Positions 48,685 to 55,536 of a stretch of 64,000 nt of DNA are shown one piece after another. Source of the DNA: Actibacterium sp. 188UL27-1 (GTDB taxonomy: Bacteria; Pseudomonadota; Alphaproteobacteria; Rhodobacterales; Rhodobacteraceae); the NCBI RefSeq assembly GCF_016901225.1, contig NZ_JAFEUL010000009.1:124001-188000 (forward strand), in the 5' to 3' direction. The translations under genes were made by a program, and so were the position numbers. Each line of letters opens with the position of its first letter. The first letter of the stretch is position 1. The notes under the pieces are model-generated. The model was not told the DNA's origin. It worked only from the letters and a program-made list of their open reading frames with translations, and searched no databases.

Positions 48685-48754
48685 GCGGAAGGTTGGTCTA
48701 GAACCTTCCGCCCAATTGAGATGCCGGGTGTAAGTGAACCCGGCAAACACCAAC
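48685..48754 (+). ncRNA. Two-hairpin leader of small-protein gene 1 (candidate new RNA motif)
   Basis: Order: hairpin 1 GCGGAAGGTT-ggtctag-AACCTTCCGC (perfect 10 bp, 7-nt loop), linker ccaATTGAGa, hairpin 2 TGCCGGGT-N8-ACCCGGCA (perfect 8 bp), and AAACACCAAC. The ATTGAG linker, the stem positions and the AAACACC(C)AAC tail recur at 54346-54416 in front of the second small-protein gene, with different stem sequences. The tail ends 48 nt before the start codon. There is no poly-T after either hairpin, so a simple terminator is unlikely; it may regulate translation or transcript stability. Confidence 0.6.
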
Positions 48755-48802
48755 AGCGGAGAGGATAACAGGTCCAATCCGCAGACGTAAGGAAAACAAA
48801 AC

Positions 48803-49102
48803 GTGTCTTATGCTTACACACAATCATTGACCGATCTGTTGGGCCCCGTGAGTTTTGGCGGTGGCGGCGACAGTGACAGCGATAGCGATGGCGGCGCACC
48901 GACCACGTCGCCCCGTCCGCAATCGCGCCCCTCGACGGTTCGCAACCCGGATGCAGATGTCGTCATCGGCGGCATGGGCTTCCGCGTCACCGGTGGCGAA
49001 ATCGGTGCGGAGGTTGACCGTCAGGGCCCCTCAATCGGTGGGTCCATTGGTCTTGACCGCGTGCCCTCGGAAATGGACTGGGGCGACTACGTCGAACGCT
49101 AA
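48803..49102 (+). CDS. Ser-Asp-rich small protein 1, candidate exported and modified substrate
   Basis: 99 aa, GTG start with TAAGGA upstream. Residues 10-22 read TDLLGPVSFGGGG, followed at once by DSDSDSD (23-29), then a Pro/Ser/Thr-rich segment (about 32-47) and a Gly-rich C-terminal part. It has no Cys and no Lys, and no signal peptide. The same N-terminal block at the same residue numbers occurs in the protein at 53992-54300. Genes for an HlyC homologue and a beta-hydroxylase lie upstream and a type I exporter downstream, so I infer a secreted, modified peptide or small toxin. It has no RTX nonapeptides. Function unproven. Confidence 0.75.
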   Translation: MSYAYTQSLTDLLGPVSFGGGGDSDSDSDGGAPTTSPRPQSRPSTVRNPDADVVIGGMGFRVTGGEIGAEVDRQGPSIGGSIGLDRVPSEMDWGDYVER

Positions 49103-49120
49103 GAGCAAGATATGAAAACG

Positions 49121-49149
49121 GCCTGTCTCCCGTCAGGTGGGAGGTAGGC
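49121..49149 (+). terminator. Hairpin between small-protein gene 1 and the export genes (attenuator-like)
   Basis: GCCTGTCTCCC-gtcaggt-GGGAGGTAGGC forms an 11-bp RNA stem (two G-U pairs) with a 7-nt loop, 18 bp after the stop of the small protein. No T-run follows, so it is more likely a partial terminator or stability element, as between hlyA and hlyB in RTX operons. It would let the substrate message outnumber the exporter message. Confidence 0.55.
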
Positions 49150-49165
49150 ACTTGGGAGAAGTACG

Positions 49166-50020
49166 ATGCTGCGACATATTTATGCGACCTTGATGGCCGG
49201 GGCCCTCAGTGCATCGGCCGCCTCTGCCGAAACGCTGCCCGAAGGGTACAGCTCCAACAAACTTGCACTGCAGTTTGCACTGCACTTCATCCTGCCGTTT
49301 CCCACCGACCTTGAACCATCGGATGAAAAGGGAACGACATTGCGAAAGTGGGATCAAGCCCCACGCGTAACAGTGATCGACCTTGACTATTTGAGCGAGC
49401 AGGCGCTTGAGCAAGTTCGATCAGTCAGCAAAACAGCAATTGCCGAGATCTTTGCGCTGACCAATCGCCAAATCGACTATCTCGAACCGACGGAAACCGA
49501 TGCAGATGTAATTGTCGTTCCAGTCGGACCTAAAACCTCTCAACCAGATGCGCTACGTGCAGCACTTGAATTTTTCGAAACAAATGGACCCGTAGCGGCC
49601 AGTATCATCCAGGCCGCTGCACAGATCGAGCAACGCCCAGGGCGGTGCACGACCTTCTTTTTATCGGATCAGCATGGCAACAGGAATGGGCATCACCGGG
49701 CAGTTATCCTGATAGATGCCGAGGCGCATCTGAACGATGACCCAGCACTACATGCCTGTTTGATCGAAGAGTTGGGCCATGTCATCGGTCTGATCCAGGA
49801 TGTGCCGCTTGACGCGCCCGGCTCGCTTGAACTGGGAAGCAATTTCGAAACGCTGTTCGAGATTGAACTCATCAATGGGGCCGCACAACGCATATCATTA
49901 AGCGAGGCCGACATCGCCATTCTCACGGTGCTCGGACGGGACGAATTCAAGAACGGCATGCCTTTACAGGAGGCAATCGACCTCGCGACCGAGATTTTCA
50001 TGACCTGGTCACCCCAATGA
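49166..50020 (+). CDS. Secreted DUF2927-like protein with EExxH motif, paired with small protein 1
   Basis: 284 aa with a signal peptide (LMAGALSASAASAETLPEGY). The C-terminal part resembles DUF2927: CLIEELGHVIGLIQDVPLD followed by SEADIAILTVLGRDEFKNGM. EELGH (201-205) has the spacing of a zinc-peptidase-like site, but catalysis is not established. GGGAGA lies before ATG 49166. A protein with the same layout (EEVVH) follows the second small-protein gene at 53105, so the pairing is repeated. It may be a maturation protease, an anchor or an immunity factor. Confidence 0.72.
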   Translation: MLRHIYATLMAGALSASAASAETLPEGYSSNKLALQFALHFILPFPTDLEPSDEKGTTLRKWDQAPRVTVIDLDYLSEQALEQVRSVSKTAIAEIFALTNRQIDYLEPTETDADVIVVPVGPKTSQPDALRAALEFFETNGPVAASIIQAAAQIEQRPGRCTTFFLSDQHGNRNGHHRAVILIDAEAHLNDDPALHACLIEELGHVIGLIQDVPLDAPGSLELGSNFETLFEIELINGAAQRISLSEADIAILTVLGRDEFKNGMPLQEAIDLATEIFMTWSPQ

Positions 50021-50099
50021 ACCCGGCAAATTTCGCCCCTATGCCACGGATCCCCCAGACGCGCGGGGGCCAAAGCACCCCGGCACTCCGTTGCAGGTG

Positions 50100-51764
50100 A
50101 TGGCTGACACGCGTGACGAGAATGCAGGTGAAATCCCGCTTTCTTGGTTCGGAAAGACCCTTTGGAAATTCACCCCACTCTACATCGAAATGGTCTGTCT
50201 GGCCATTTGCCTGCGCCTGATCGGCCTCGTTGAGCCCTTTATCTTTCAAGTGATCATCGATCGCATATTGCCTTTCCAACGGGAAGCTTCCCTGTTTGTC
50301 GTCGTCGCCATCTTCGCGGCTGTCAGCCTGTTTCAGCTTGGATTCTCAGTCCTGTCTGAATTGCTTGGCATGCTCACGGCCAACCGGGTCACGCGGGAAT
50401 TGGGCGGGCGGATCTTTGAACACCTCTTCAAGCTGCCGTTCAGCCACTTCCGCAAATGGTCGGTCGGCGAAACCATGGCCCGGATCAGCGAAACAGATAC
50501 AATCCGCGCCTTCCTCGTGGGGACCACGACGGGTGTTTTCCTCGACCTGCTGTTCGTCTTTGTCTACATCGCGGTTCTCTTGACCCTTTCAGTGCCGCTG
50601 ACCTTTATCATCCTGGCGGCATTGCCGTTGCAGATCCTCGTTTACCTGGGCTTTGGGCCCTTCCTGCGTCGTCGTTTGCGCGTTCAATTCGATGCAGGTG
50701 CCGCCCACCAGACCCAGATGGTCGAAAACATCTCCGGCATCGCCTCGGTGAAGGCGTTGAGTGCCGAAACCCAGATGCTGGAACGGCTTGATGGGACGCT
50801 TCACGCCAACCTGAATGCTGGCTATCGCGTTGGTCTTCTCAATATCTGGAATGACAAGCTTTTGTTCATTCTGGAGCAGACCATCACCATCAGCATCATC
50901 TATTTTGGTGCGCAACTGGTCTTTGCTGGCGAGATGACGCTGGGGGAGTTAATCGCCTTTCATCTGCTGGCGGCCAAGGTCACCGGGCCGATCGAGCGGT
51001 TCTCCGGCCTTTGGGAAAGCTGGCAAAACATTCGGGTCTCCCGGCAGCGCCTTGGCGATGTGGTCAACACGCCGATGGAGCCGTTCAACGCGCTGCCCAA
51101 ACTTCCGGTGAAATTAACGGGAAGTTTGGAGTTTAGGAAAGTTGATTTCGCATATGTCCCCACCCAACCCATTCTGCGGCAGTTCGATTTCGTCGCGGAG
51201 CCCAATACGCTGACGCTGGTCGTGGGTCCGTCAGGGATCGGGAAATCGACATTTGGCCGCCTCGCATCCGGGATTGATGTCCCCACATCAGGTGAAGTTC
51301 TGCTTGGCGGGGAGGATATCTCTCAATACGAACCGAGGGATGTTCGCACACGGATCGCCTATGTGCCGCAGGAACCATATCTGTTTTCCGGAACCTTGCG
51401 TGAAAATCTGACACTGCGCGACCTTGATGCATCGGATGCAATGCTGGAGCGGGCCTTGCGGATCACCGCGGCGGATGCGCTTTTGCATCAACTGCCACTC
51501 GGCCTCGATACACCTGTGGGCGAACGCGGCTCCGCGCTGTCGGGCGGTCAGCGTCAGCGGGTCGCCACAGCCCGGTCCCTTGTTCATCGGCCGGATGTGA
51601 TTGTTCTGGATGAACCGACCAGCGCCTTGGACATCACCGCGCAAAAGCACATGGCGGCGGAACTGGACCAGCTAAAGGCTGAGGCAACGCTGATCATCAT
51701 CACCCACAACCCCAGTATTTTCAGCAACCCCGATCAAGTTGTGAACTTTGAGACATTGCTATGA
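50100..51764 (+). CDS. Type I secretion ABC transporter (HlyB/LapB-like, no C39 domain)
   Basis: 554-aa fused permease-ATPase. Six-helix membrane domain first (IEMVCLAICLRLIGLVEPF, FIFQVIIDRILPFQ), with the T1SS-typical VTRELGGRIFEHLFKLPFSH. Then the ATPase: Walker A VVGPSGIGKSTFGR, signature ALSGGQRQRVATARSLVH, Walker B DVIVLDEPTSALD. It lacks the N-terminal C39 peptidase or C39-like domain found in bacteriocin exporters and HlyB, so leader cleavage must occur elsewhere, if at all. ATG 50100 is preferred; a TTG at 50091 is also in frame. Its stop overlaps the start of the HlyD gene (ATGA). Confidence 0.93.
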   Translation: MADTRDENAGEIPLSWFGKTLWKFTPLYIEMVCLAICLRLIGLVEPFIFQVIIDRILPFQREASLFVVVAIFAAVSLFQLGFSVLSELLGMLTANRVTRELGGRIFEHLFKLPFSHFRKWSVGETMARISETDTIRAFLVGTTTGVFLDLLFVFVYIAVLLTLSVPLTFIILAALPLQILVYLGFGPFLRRRLRVQFDAGAAHQTQMVENISGIASVKALSAETQMLERLDGTLHANLNAGYRVGLLNIWNDKLLFILEQTITISIIYFGAQLVFAGEMTLGELIAFHLLAAKVTGPIERFSGLWESWQNIRVSRQRLGDVVNTPMEPFNALPKLPVKLTGSLEFRKVDFAYVPTQPILRQFDFVAEPNTLTLVVGPSGIGKSTFGRLASGIDVPTSGEVLLGGEDISQYEPRDVRTRIAYVPQEPYLFSGTLRENLTLRDLDASDAMLERALRITAADALLHQLPLGLDTPVGERGSALSGGQRQRVATARSLVHRPDVIVLDEPTSALDITAQKHMAAELDQLKAEATLIIITHNPSIFSNPDQVVNFETLL

Positions 51765-53086
51765 GCGATGTGATCGAACCGATGAAGATTACCTCTCCAA
51801 CTCTGCATGCGACAGTCGTCTTTTCCATCGCCGTATTCATAGCGATCCTGGTGATGTCATTCCTGTTCCAGGTGGAAGTCGTGGCCCGCGGACAGGGTCG
51901 CATCGTCCCGGTCGGTCGCGTGCAAGTCGTGCAACCGGAATTCGCGGGCCGGATCACCGCCATCCATGCGCATAATGGCATGTCGGTCGCTCAAGATCAG
52001 ATATTGATTGAGCTTGATCAGACCGAGGCGCTGACAGAGCTTGGGACGATTAAGGCAGAACAAGATCGCCTACGCATCGAAATGGCGCGCCTGGATACCA
52101 TGGTGCGCGCCCTCATGGGCGATCCGCTGGCGCCCAGTTTTGCGGAAGGGGCATTGGCGGATTACACCATCCCGGACGAGTTGAGCGGCCATCCTTTCGC
52201 GATCGAACAACGGACCCTGCTGGTTGCCGAAATCAACGACCTTCTAGCGTCCATGGGCCAGACCCAAGCGCGGGAAACAGCCAATCTGCAATCCGAAAAA
52301 GTCACGAATGCCAATATCGCCCGGGTCGCCGCAGCCCTTGAATTCCAACGGGAACGGCTGCGAAATGCAGAGCAATTGTTACAACAAGGTACGGCCAGTC
52401 GCGCATCGTTTCTTGATGTTCAGCAAGCCTTTACCGAGCTTGAGCGGGAGCGCGACGTATACTTGCGCGAACTGGACCAGAAGATGAGCGAACGAGCGGC
52501 CCTTGACAGCGAGCGACGCCGGATTGTTGCCGATCTACGCCGGACGATACTAGACCGCAAGGCGGAGATCGATGCCCGCCTGGCGACACTAACCGAGGAG
52601 GATCGCGCCGCCACCCGCCGCGTTGCCGCCGCAACATTGAAGGCGCCGGTATCGGGCATTGTTGACCAACTTTCGGTTTTCACCGTGGGCGGCATCGCGG
52701 ATGCCAGCGCCGAGCTTTTGCGGGTCGTTCCCACCGAAACGCGGGTCGAGATCGAGGCAACCTTTTCAAACCAGGATATCGGTTTCATGGATATCGGGCA
52801 GCCCGCCAACATTCGTCTGGATGCGTTCCCGTCTGAACGCTTCGGGTTTGTAAAAGGCGAGGTTTCCGATATCGCGGCGGATTCAATCGAATTGTCGGAG
52901 GGGCAATGGGGCTACATCGCGCGGATCGCACCCGACCAGACCCATCTGACTGCCGGGACTGACCGCTACCCCTTGCGCCCCGGGATGACCGCGACAATCG
53001 ACATCACGACCGACAAGCGCCGGATCATCAGCTACTTTTTTGCCCCTATCGTCCGGACCATTCAGGATGCATTGGGTGAACGATGA
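51761..53086 (+). CDS. HlyD-family membrane fusion protein
   Basis: 441-aa periplasmic adaptor of a type I secretion system. N-terminal transmembrane helix (VFSIAVFIAILVMSFLF), lipoyl/barrel half (GRIVPVGRVQVVQPEFAGRI), a long coiled-coil hairpin (about 90-280) and the C-terminal half (APVSGIVDQLSVFTVGGIAD, LRPGMTATIDITTDKRRII). It overlaps the ABC gene, forming an export pair. No TolC-like outer-membrane gene is in the window, so a shared one is presumably used. Confidence 0.93.
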   Translation: MSDVIEPMKITSPTLHATVVFSIAVFIAILVMSFLFQVEVVARGQGRIVPVGRVQVVQPEFAGRITAIHAHNGMSVAQDQILIELDQTEALTELGTIKAEQDRLRIEMARLDTMVRALMGDPLAPSFAEGALADYTIPDELSGHPFAIEQRTLLVAEINDLLASMGQTQARETANLQSEKVTNANIARVAAALEFQRERLRNAEQLLQQGTASRASFLDVQQAFTELERERDVYLRELDQKMSERAALDSERRRIVADLRRTILDRKAEIDARLATLTEEDRAATRRVAAATLKAPVSGIVDQLSVFTVGGIADASAELLRVVPTETRVEIEATFSNQDIGFMDIGQPANIRLDAFPSERFGFVKGEVSDIAADSIELSEGQWGYIARIAPDQTHLTAGTDRYPLRPGMTATIDITTDKRRIISYFFAPIVRTIQDALGER

Positions 53087-53104
53087 TTGTTTACCGAGGT
53101 GATG

Positions 53105-53914
53105 TTAACCTACGCAGCGCGCATCCATGAACGGCGTCAACTGTGGTTTGATCCCCTCGATCAGTGTTCCGAGCGCACCAGCCTGATCTGCCAACCAAGC
53201 CAATGGCGGCTGGGTCGTAAACTGATCGCCAACCGTTTGCCCAATCATCATCTCAAGTAAATAAAGGTCAGCAAGACAAAGTCCGCTGGGGTTCTTTTCA
53301 AACCACTCGTCGTAGTGATCAACATCCAGGTTCTTGCCAAGGACCGAGAGGATCTTGGCACTGTCGAAGTCCCCCAGCGTTGTAAGTGCATGGACAACTT
53401 CCTCCAAAAGAATTGAACGCACGGGGTCCGAATTGTTGGAGACCGAGGGAACCGTGCTGTCCACATAAATGAATTCCCGTCGCCTGTTTCCGGGAATTTG
53501 CAGCGCGAAACCTCGCAGCCCTGTCAGGTTCATCTCAGATATCGGGGGGCGGCTGCCTGCCTGCGCTTCTAGGATATCTGCCAATTCACCGGCACTGACA
53601 GGTGGACTGATCATCACGTATATCGACGTGTAATCGGGACAGGATTGCGCAGCGGAGGCTGTGACTAACTTGAAATCACTGTCGTAAGCTTGATTGAGCA
53701 CAGCCAGAAACTCGCTGAGCGTGGCAGTAGTATTATCGTCAGAGCCAAATGCGCAGAACGTTTCCCCCCCGTACCACTGACGGGAGATCTGCTGAGATCC
53801 AAAATTCTCCAAAATCACAGTTACGTCCGCTATCGGATCTTTCCGTGAACCAGCAAGCAGAAGGAAGATCGATCCAAGCAACAGGGCAATCGGTGCCAAT
53901 AGTTTGAATGTCAT
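53105..53914 (-). CDS. Membrane-anchored or secreted EExxH protein paired with small protein 2
   Basis: 269 aa with an N-terminal hydrophobic segment (LLAPIALLLGSIFLLLAGS). EEVVH lies at 171-175 (SILLEEVVHALTTLGDFDSA), matching in position and context the EELGH of the protein at 49166-50020; both look DUF2927-like, this one more weakly. It lies directly downstream of small-protein gene 2 on the same strand. ATG 53914 is preferred; GTG 53932 would add six residues. Its 3' end lies 18 bp from the convergent HlyD gene. Function unknown. Confidence 0.65.
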   Translation of the reverse strand: MTFKLLAPIALLLGSIFLLLAGSRKDPIADVTVILENFGSQQISRQWYGGETFCAFGSDDNTTATLSEFLAVLNQAYDSDFKLVTASAAQSCPDYTSIYVMISPPVSAGELADILEAQAGSRPPISEMNLTGLRGFALQIPGNRRREFIYVDSTVPSVSNNSDPVRSILLEEVVHALTTLGDFDSAKILSVLGKNLDVDHYDEWFEKNPSGLCLADLYLLEMMIGQTVGDQFTTQPPLAWLADQAGALGTLIEGIKPQLTPFMDARCVG

Positions 53915-53943
53915 GGCAATCCCGTTTGGCACGCGGACAGTGA

Positions 53944-53974
53944 TGCTCCCGCAAAGCTCAGCCTTGCGGGAGCA
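53944..53974 (-). terminator. Hairpin between small-protein gene 2 and the EExxH gene
   Basis: TGCTCCCGCAA-N9-TTGCGGGAGCA, a perfect 11-bp inverted repeat just after the stop of small protein 2. Like the one after small-protein gene 1, it has no following T-run on the minus strand, suggesting attenuation or message stabilisation. Confidence 0.6.
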
Positions 53975-53991
53975 GTCTGGGTGCGTTGGCC

Positions 53992-54300
53992 CTAGCGGTC
54001 TGGGCCCTCATAGGTGGGGTTTGAGCCGCCTATGGCATCGTAAGCACCTTGATGGCATCCTGTGCAGCCACCCAGACTTTGGGCATAGTTATTGCCGCGA
54101 TAGCCGATATTGCCAACAGCATGGAGCCGCGTGTCCATCTCGCTCCAACCGCTGACATCGCTGTTGGCCGTCGTGGAATTGTCGCTGTTCATCTTCTGGT
54201 CTATTGCTCTGTCACTATCGCTATTGCCGCCACCACCGCCGCCGCCAAAGCTGACGGGGCTGTTCAGATCCGTAGACCAGGTTTTGAAATCTCCTGACAT
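53992..54300 (-). CDS. Ser-Asp-rich small protein 2, candidate exported and modified substrate
   Basis: 102 aa from ATG 54300, with AAGGAAGA 7-8 nt upstream; a longer frame to 54321 is unlikely. Residues 10-22 read TDLNSPVSFGGGG, in register with small protein 1, followed by GGGNSDSD. The rest is Asn/Ser/Gly-rich with Lys6 and Lys36 and ends with a region containing GGCTGCHQG (Cys79-x-x-Cys82-His83). No signal peptide. Same leader architecture and same downstream gene type as small protein 1, but on the opposite strand, convergent with the exporter genes. Homology between the two is clear only in the N-terminal 30 residues; the C-terminal parts differ. Confidence 0.72.
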   Translation of the reverse strand: MSGDFKTWSTDLNSPVSFGGGGGGGNSDSDRAIDQKMNSDNSTTANSDVSGWSEMDTRLHAVGNIGYRGNNYAQSLGGCTGCHQGAYDAIGGSNPTYEGPDR

Positions 54301-54345
54301 TTTCGTGTCTTCCTTCCGCATAATGGGCCCTTGTGGTAAATGGCC

Positions 54346-54416
54346 GTTGGGTGTTTGCCAGGCTTTCTTGCCCAGCGGCTCAATCGAGCGGGGAGAGCTG
54401 CAACCTCTCTCCGCTC
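54346..54416 (-). ncRNA. Two-hairpin leader of small-protein gene 2
   Basis: Read on the minus strand: GAGCGGAGAGAG-gttgcag-CTCTCCCCGCTC (12-bp stem with one mismatch, 7-nt loop), then gATTGAGcc, GCTGGGC-aagaaa-GCCTGGC (7-bp RNA stem with two G-U pairs), then AAACACCCAAC. It matches 48685-48754 in order, loop sizes, linker and tail, while the stems differ in sequence, which is the pattern of a conserved RNA structure. The tail ends 45 nt before the start codon, against 48 in the other copy. Confidence 0.6.
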
Positions 54417-54799
54417 AACTCACGGGCAGGGCTTTGGATGGCACCCCCGCAACTCTTGGATCCGACGACGTCGCGATGAACTTGGGGGGAACGCCGAGGC
54501 GGTTGCGACGGCATATCCAGCTTGGAACAATAGCCCCTGGAGCGGTGCAATGGCGCGCATACCGTCACATTTGTCGCTCATACCACCCCGCTTCGCACTT
54601 CAACCAATGTGTCACCGCCGCCTTGACGTTGACAATTCCTACGGATGTCGAGGCTCTCAAGTCAGGAAAACCGGTACGTTGATACCGCGGGCAGTAACGC
54701 GCCGAGGCTGAGCAACCGTTCAAGCCCGAAACTGCGCAGTTTCGCGGATTAGCAGGTAGGAGTGTTCAACGGCGCTGACTTACGAAAGCACCATCTGAG
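54417..54799. other. Spacer between small-protein gene 2 and the importer operon
   Basis: About 380 bp. It should contain the promoter for small-protein gene 2 and the end of the importer transcript. Short frames on both strands lack ribosome sites and protein character. No repeat, tRNA or transposase fragment was recognised. Confidence 0.5.
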
Positions 54800-55531
54800 C
54801 TATGAATTCGTCCACTGACCCCGGATCACATCCGCATAAGCACGCGAGAGGGGATGGCTCGCATCCTGTTCGAACCGGGCCATCGCAACAGCTTCGACGA
54901 TCCGGCCACCGTCCAAGACCGCTATGCGATCAGCGAGATGCCGCAGTGGGGCCAGATCGTGACTGACAATCAGCATGGTGACCCCAGTACTGGCATGGAT
55001 GCTGCGCAGCAGGCGCACGGTATTGATCTGTGTGGTCAGATCCAGTGACGATAGCGGCTCATCCAGGATCAACACGTCCGATTCAGCCGCAAGTGCCCGC
55101 GCCAGTGCCACCCGCTGACATTGGCCACCGGATAGGGAATGCGGACGACGGGTCTGTGCCTCTCTTGGTATTTTCAACTTTTCAAGAAGGGAGGTTGCCT
55201 TTCCAATCCGCTGACCTGCCGCGCCAATCGCAAATCCATTGAGTGTTTCAAGCACGGCATTCTCAGCCGTCAGGTAGGGGCTGAGAGCTTGGGTCGGGTC
55301 TTGCCACAGGTATTGCATCCGGCGCCGCGCTGCACCCTTGCCGGGCAAAATGGATTGACCATCCAGATAGATCTTTCCCTTGTCGGGGCGTTCCAACCCG
55401 ACAAGGCAGCGCGCGAGCGTCGATTTGCCTGCACCGGAACGCCCGATCAACCCAACAACCTCGCCCGGTTCAACCGACAGATTGATGTTGGAAAGCACAT
55501 CCCGCTTACCATAGCCTTTGCAAAGGCCCAA
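54800..55531 (-). CDS. Peptide/nickel ABC importer, ATP-binding subunit 2 (DppF/OppF-like)
   Basis: About 243 aa with Walker A GLIGRSGAGKSTLARCLVGL, signature SLSGGQCQRVALARALA, Walker B DVLILDEPLSSLDL and IVSHDLAPLRHLADRIAVLD. It powers the importer together with the adjacent ATPase. The start is unsettled: the frame overlaps the end of the preceding gene (ILKILGLCKGYGKRD reads as domain), and the first usual codon is TTG 55531. Last gene of the five-gene operon. Confidence 0.88.
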   Translation of the reverse strand: MGLCKGYGKRDVLSNINLSVEPGEVVGLIGRSGAGKSTLARCLVGLERPDKGKIYLDGQSILPGKGAARRRMQYLWQDPTQALSPYLTAENAVLETLNGFAIGAAGQRIGKATSLLEKLKIPREAQTRRPHSLSGGQCQRVALARALAAESDVLILDEPLSSLDLTTQINTVRLLRSIHASTGVTMLIVSHDLAPLRHLADRIAVLDGGRIVEAVAMARFEQDASHPLSRAYADVIRGQWTNS

Positions 55532-55536
55532 GATCT

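Noticed and set aside
48803-49102. RTX toxin identity for small protein 1
   Set aside because: Gly and Asp are abundant, but there is no GGxGxDxUx nonapeptide; the pattern is a single Gly4 block followed by Ser-Asp alternation.
53992-54300. Small protein 2 as a c-type cytochrome
   Set aside because: It has CxxCH but no signal peptide, no downstream Met/His ligand context and a disordered-looking Gly/Asn composition.
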